Positions 6,434 to 8,233 of a DNA stretch of 8,233 nt are shown here, one piece after another (position 1 is the stretch's first letter; every line of letters starts with the position of its first letter). The stretch comes from JBPCPM01 sp050999155 (GTDB lineage Bacteria; Actinomycetota; Thermoleophilia; Solirubrobacterales; 70-9), in the NCBI GenBank assembly GCA_050999155.1, contig JBPCPM010000134.1, forward strand, positions 1-8,233, read 5' to 3'. The translations under genes and the position numbers were made by a program. Below the pieces are notes generated by a model. It ran no database searches. It saw nothing but the letters and a program-made list of their open reading frames with translations, and was not told the origin of the DNA.

Positions 6434-8233
6434 CTCCCCAGACACCAAACCGGCTCGCCAGACATCGGCCACCGTGATCCGGACGCGGATGGGCCTGCGC
6501 CGGTTCGCCGGAGGCCAGCTCGCCGACCTGCCACGCCGGGCTTTGCTGACGTACCGCTGGCACGGTCGGCGGGAGACGGCGCTTCGCCTCGCACTGTTTC
6601 CATTGCGGTTCACTCCTGCCGGACGGCGCTGGACCCTGGCCCGAGGCGTCGGCAACGAGGCCGCCCGAGCGATGGCCTGGTACCGGCAGCACGCCAAGCC
6701 CGTGACCGTCGTCATCCCCACCTACGGCGACCCCTCCCTGGTCCGTGCCGCGGTGCGCAGCGTCCGTCGAACCACCGACCGCAAGCGTGTGCGCATCGTC
6801 GTCTGCGACGACGGGAGCCCCGAGGACGTCCGCCGCCGGCTGCGCCGGCTGCGCGGGGCGGAGCTCATCGAGGGACAGCACACGCTCGGGTTCGCGGCGA
6901 ACACCAACCGTGGCCTGCGCGAAGCCGAGGGCGACGTGGTGATCATGAACAGCGACATCGTGGCCGGCCGCGGCTGGCTGGAGTGCCTGCAGTACGCGGC
7001 CCATCAGCGTGACGACACCGGCATCGTCGGCCCCAAGCTGACCTATCCCGACGGAACCATCCAGTCGGCCGGCTCCTACCGCAACCTCGGCGCCCCGGAG
7101 TGGTTCGATCACCGGTACCGGTTCAAGCCAGGCCACTACGGACCGGCGAACGTGGCCCGGCGGGTCCTCGGCGTCACGGGCGCCTGCATGTACGTCCGAG
7201 CTGAGCTCCGCGAGCAGATCGGCGATCTCGACGAGGCGTACGGGATGGGCTTCGAGGACATGGACTACTGCCTACGGGCCTGGGACGCGGGGTTCGAGAT
7301 CCTCTACTACCCGCCATCGATGCTGACCCACCATGAGTCCAAGACGCGCGGCAGCGCCCAGGGTGAGCGGGAGCTCGCGTCCCAGCAGCTGTTCTGGAAG
7401 CGCTGGGGAGCGTGGCTCGACGACCGGCCGGTGGGCACGCCAGAGGGCGGGTTGCGCGTCATCTACGTGACCGAGGACACCGGCGTAGGCGGCGGACACC
7501 GGGATATCTTCGAGCACATCAACCAGCTCCGCGAACGCGGTCACGACGCCCAGCTGTGGTCGTTGGGCGTCCAGCCGGACTGGTTCGAGCTCGACGTCGC
7601 GGTACGGACATTCGACGACTACGACGAGCTCGCCGACGAGCTCGCCGACGAGGACGCGATCAAGGTGGCGACCTGGTGGAACACCGCAACGGCTGTGTGG
7701 AAGGGCTCGGTCCGCCGCGGCATCCCCGTGTTCTTCGTCCAGGACTTCGAGACGTCCTACTACCCGGACAATCCGCTGATGCAGCGCGAGGTGGTCGCGA
7801 ACTACCGCGAGGAGTTCCGCTACATGACCATCAGCTCCTGGAACCGCGACCGGCTCCGTGAGCTCGGCCTGGACGCCGAGCTCGTCCCTCCGGGCATCGA
7901 CCTCGACACGTTCCGGCCCCTCGACGACGTCGAGGGCCGGGGGGACGTCGTCCTTGCCATCGGGCGGACGAACCCACTCAAGAACCTGCCGCTGACGATC
8001 GAATCGTGGCGGGCGATGGGCTCCGGGCCGGAGCTGTGGATGTTCGGCATCGAGCCGGAGCTCGGAGAGCGCCACGGCGCGCGGTACATCGAGTCGCCGA
8101 CCGACGACGAGGTCAACGAGCTGATCAATACCGCCGGAGCGTTCGTCCAGACCTCGGTGCACGAGGGGTTTTGCCTGCCCCCGTTGGAGGCGATGGCCGC
8201 CGGCACGCCCGTGGTGTGCACCGACGCCCACGG
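6426..8233 (+). CDS. Two-domain GT2-GT4 glycosyltransferase, 3' end missing
   Basis: At least 602 codons are open to the right edge. Residues 1-90 are an Arg-rich N-terminal extension. Residues about 93-310 form a GT2 domain: VTVVIPTYGD (93-102), VVCDDGSPED (125-134), TLGFAANTNRGL (153-164), IMNSD (173-177, the DXD-equivalent), VTGACMYVR (250-258) and GFEDMDYCLR (275-284). From about 343 a second, GT-B-fold GT4-type domain begins: the Gly-rich loop TGVGGGHRD (352-360), FFVQDFETSYYP (436-447), VPPGIDLDTF (487-496), AIGRTNPLKN (511-520) and HEGFCLPPLEAMAAGTPVV (579-597), in which Glu580 and Glu588 form the EX7E motif. The VQDFE segment recalls WsaF-type rhamnosyltransferases of S-layer glycans. 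Two transferase domains suggest one protein adds two consecutive sugars. ATG 6426 overlaps the previous stop by 8 bp with no clear ribosome binding site; ATG 6489 is an alternative that still keeps both domains. The missing end should hold the last GT4 strands. Confidence 0.88.
   Translation, partial: MPDSPDTKPARQTSATVIRTRMGLRRFAGGQLADLPRRALLTYRWHGRRETALRLALFPLRFTPAGRRWTLARGVGNEAARAMAWYRQHAKPVTVVIPTYGDPSLVRAAVRSVRRTTDRKRVRIVVCDDGSPEDVRRRLRRLRGAELIEGQHTLGFAANTNRGLREAEGDVVIMNSDIVAGRGWLECLQYAAHQRDDTGIVGPKLTYPDGTIQSAGSYRNLGAPEWFDHRYRFKPGHYGPANVARRVLGVTGACMYVRAELREQIGDLDEAYGMGFEDMDYCLRAWDAGFEILYYPPSMLTHHESKTRGSAQGERELASQQLFWKRWGAWLDDRPVGTPEGGLRVIYVTEDTGVGGGHRDIFEHINQLRERGHDAQLWSLGVQPDWFELDVAVRTFDDYDELADELADEDAIKVATWWNTATAVWKGSVRRGIPVFFVQDFETSYYPDNPLMQREVVANYREEFRYMTISSWNRDRLRELGLDAELVPPGIDLDTFRPLDDVEGRGDVVLAIGRTNPLKNLPLTIESWRAMGSGPELWMFGIEPELGERHGARYIESPTDDEVNELINTAGAFVQTSVHEGFCLPPLEAMAAGTPVVCTDAH
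7623..7652 (+). repeat. 12-bp tandem repeat inside the GT2-GT4 gene
   Basis: GACGAGCTCGCC occurs twice in perfect tandem, followed by a further GACGAG (2.5 copies), encoding DELADELADE at residues 400-410. It keeps the reading frame and lies in a surface-like acidic stretch between strands of the GT4 domain. Unit gain or loss would add or remove four residues without a frameshift. Confidence 0.7.

Noticed and set aside
7272..8231. 319-codon minus-strand frame near the right edge
   Set aside because: It is antisense to the GT4 domain, whose EX7E, PPGID and Gly-rich loop motifs are intact on the plus strand.

Overview
The window is GC-rich, densely coding bacterial DNA. It holds six protein genes on two divergent arms, and all six look like parts of a cell-surface glycan (polysaccharide or glycoprotein-glycan) biosynthesis locus. 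High GC, strongly G/C-ending codons, a GTG start, gene overlaps of a few bases and a candidate leaderless start all fit an actinobacterium, possibly a less-studied class such as Thermoleophilia or Acidimicrobiia. That placement is inference; no rRNA or taxonomic marker is present.

Left arm, minus strand, read from about 4.3 kb down to 1: (i) a 798-residue polytopic membrane protein with a long C-terminal soluble part, resembling GT-C-type glycosyltransferases; (ii) a WecG/TagA/CpsF-family (GT26) glycosyltransferase whose start codon overlaps the stop of gene (i) as TGATG; (iii) after a 191-bp gap with a hairpin, a NeuB/SpsE-type nonulosonic (sialic-like) acid synthase that runs off the left edge.

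Centre: a 160-bp divergent intergenic region (4310-4469) carries a TACAAT -10-like box facing left and a TACGAT -10-like box facing right. The right-facing box is placed so that transcription would begin at or very near the ATG of the rightward gene.

Right arm, plus strand: (iv) a class I SAM methyltransferase with a C-terminal repeat-containing coiled coil and a terminal SWRLTRPLR motif; (v) a GT2 rhamnosyltransferase-like enzyme, coupled by a GTGA overlap; (vi) a two-domain GT2-GT4 glycosyltransferase, overlapping the previous gene by 8 bp and running off the right edge.

A plausible joint role is that the GT26 enzyme adds an early sugar to a lipid-linked intermediate, the GT2 and GT2-GT4 enzymes extend the chain, the methyltransferase modifies or caps it, the nonulosonate synthase makes a specialised acidic sugar, and the membrane protein transfers sugar or glycan at the outer face of the membrane. 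The final glycan cannot be read from the sequence. I saw no mobile element, CRISPR array, tRNA or rRNA. The most interesting points are the methyltransferase with a possible chain-length ruler, the unassigned membrane enzyme with its bracketed soluble tail, the divergent NeuB signature, and the unusual leader upstream of the synthase gene.
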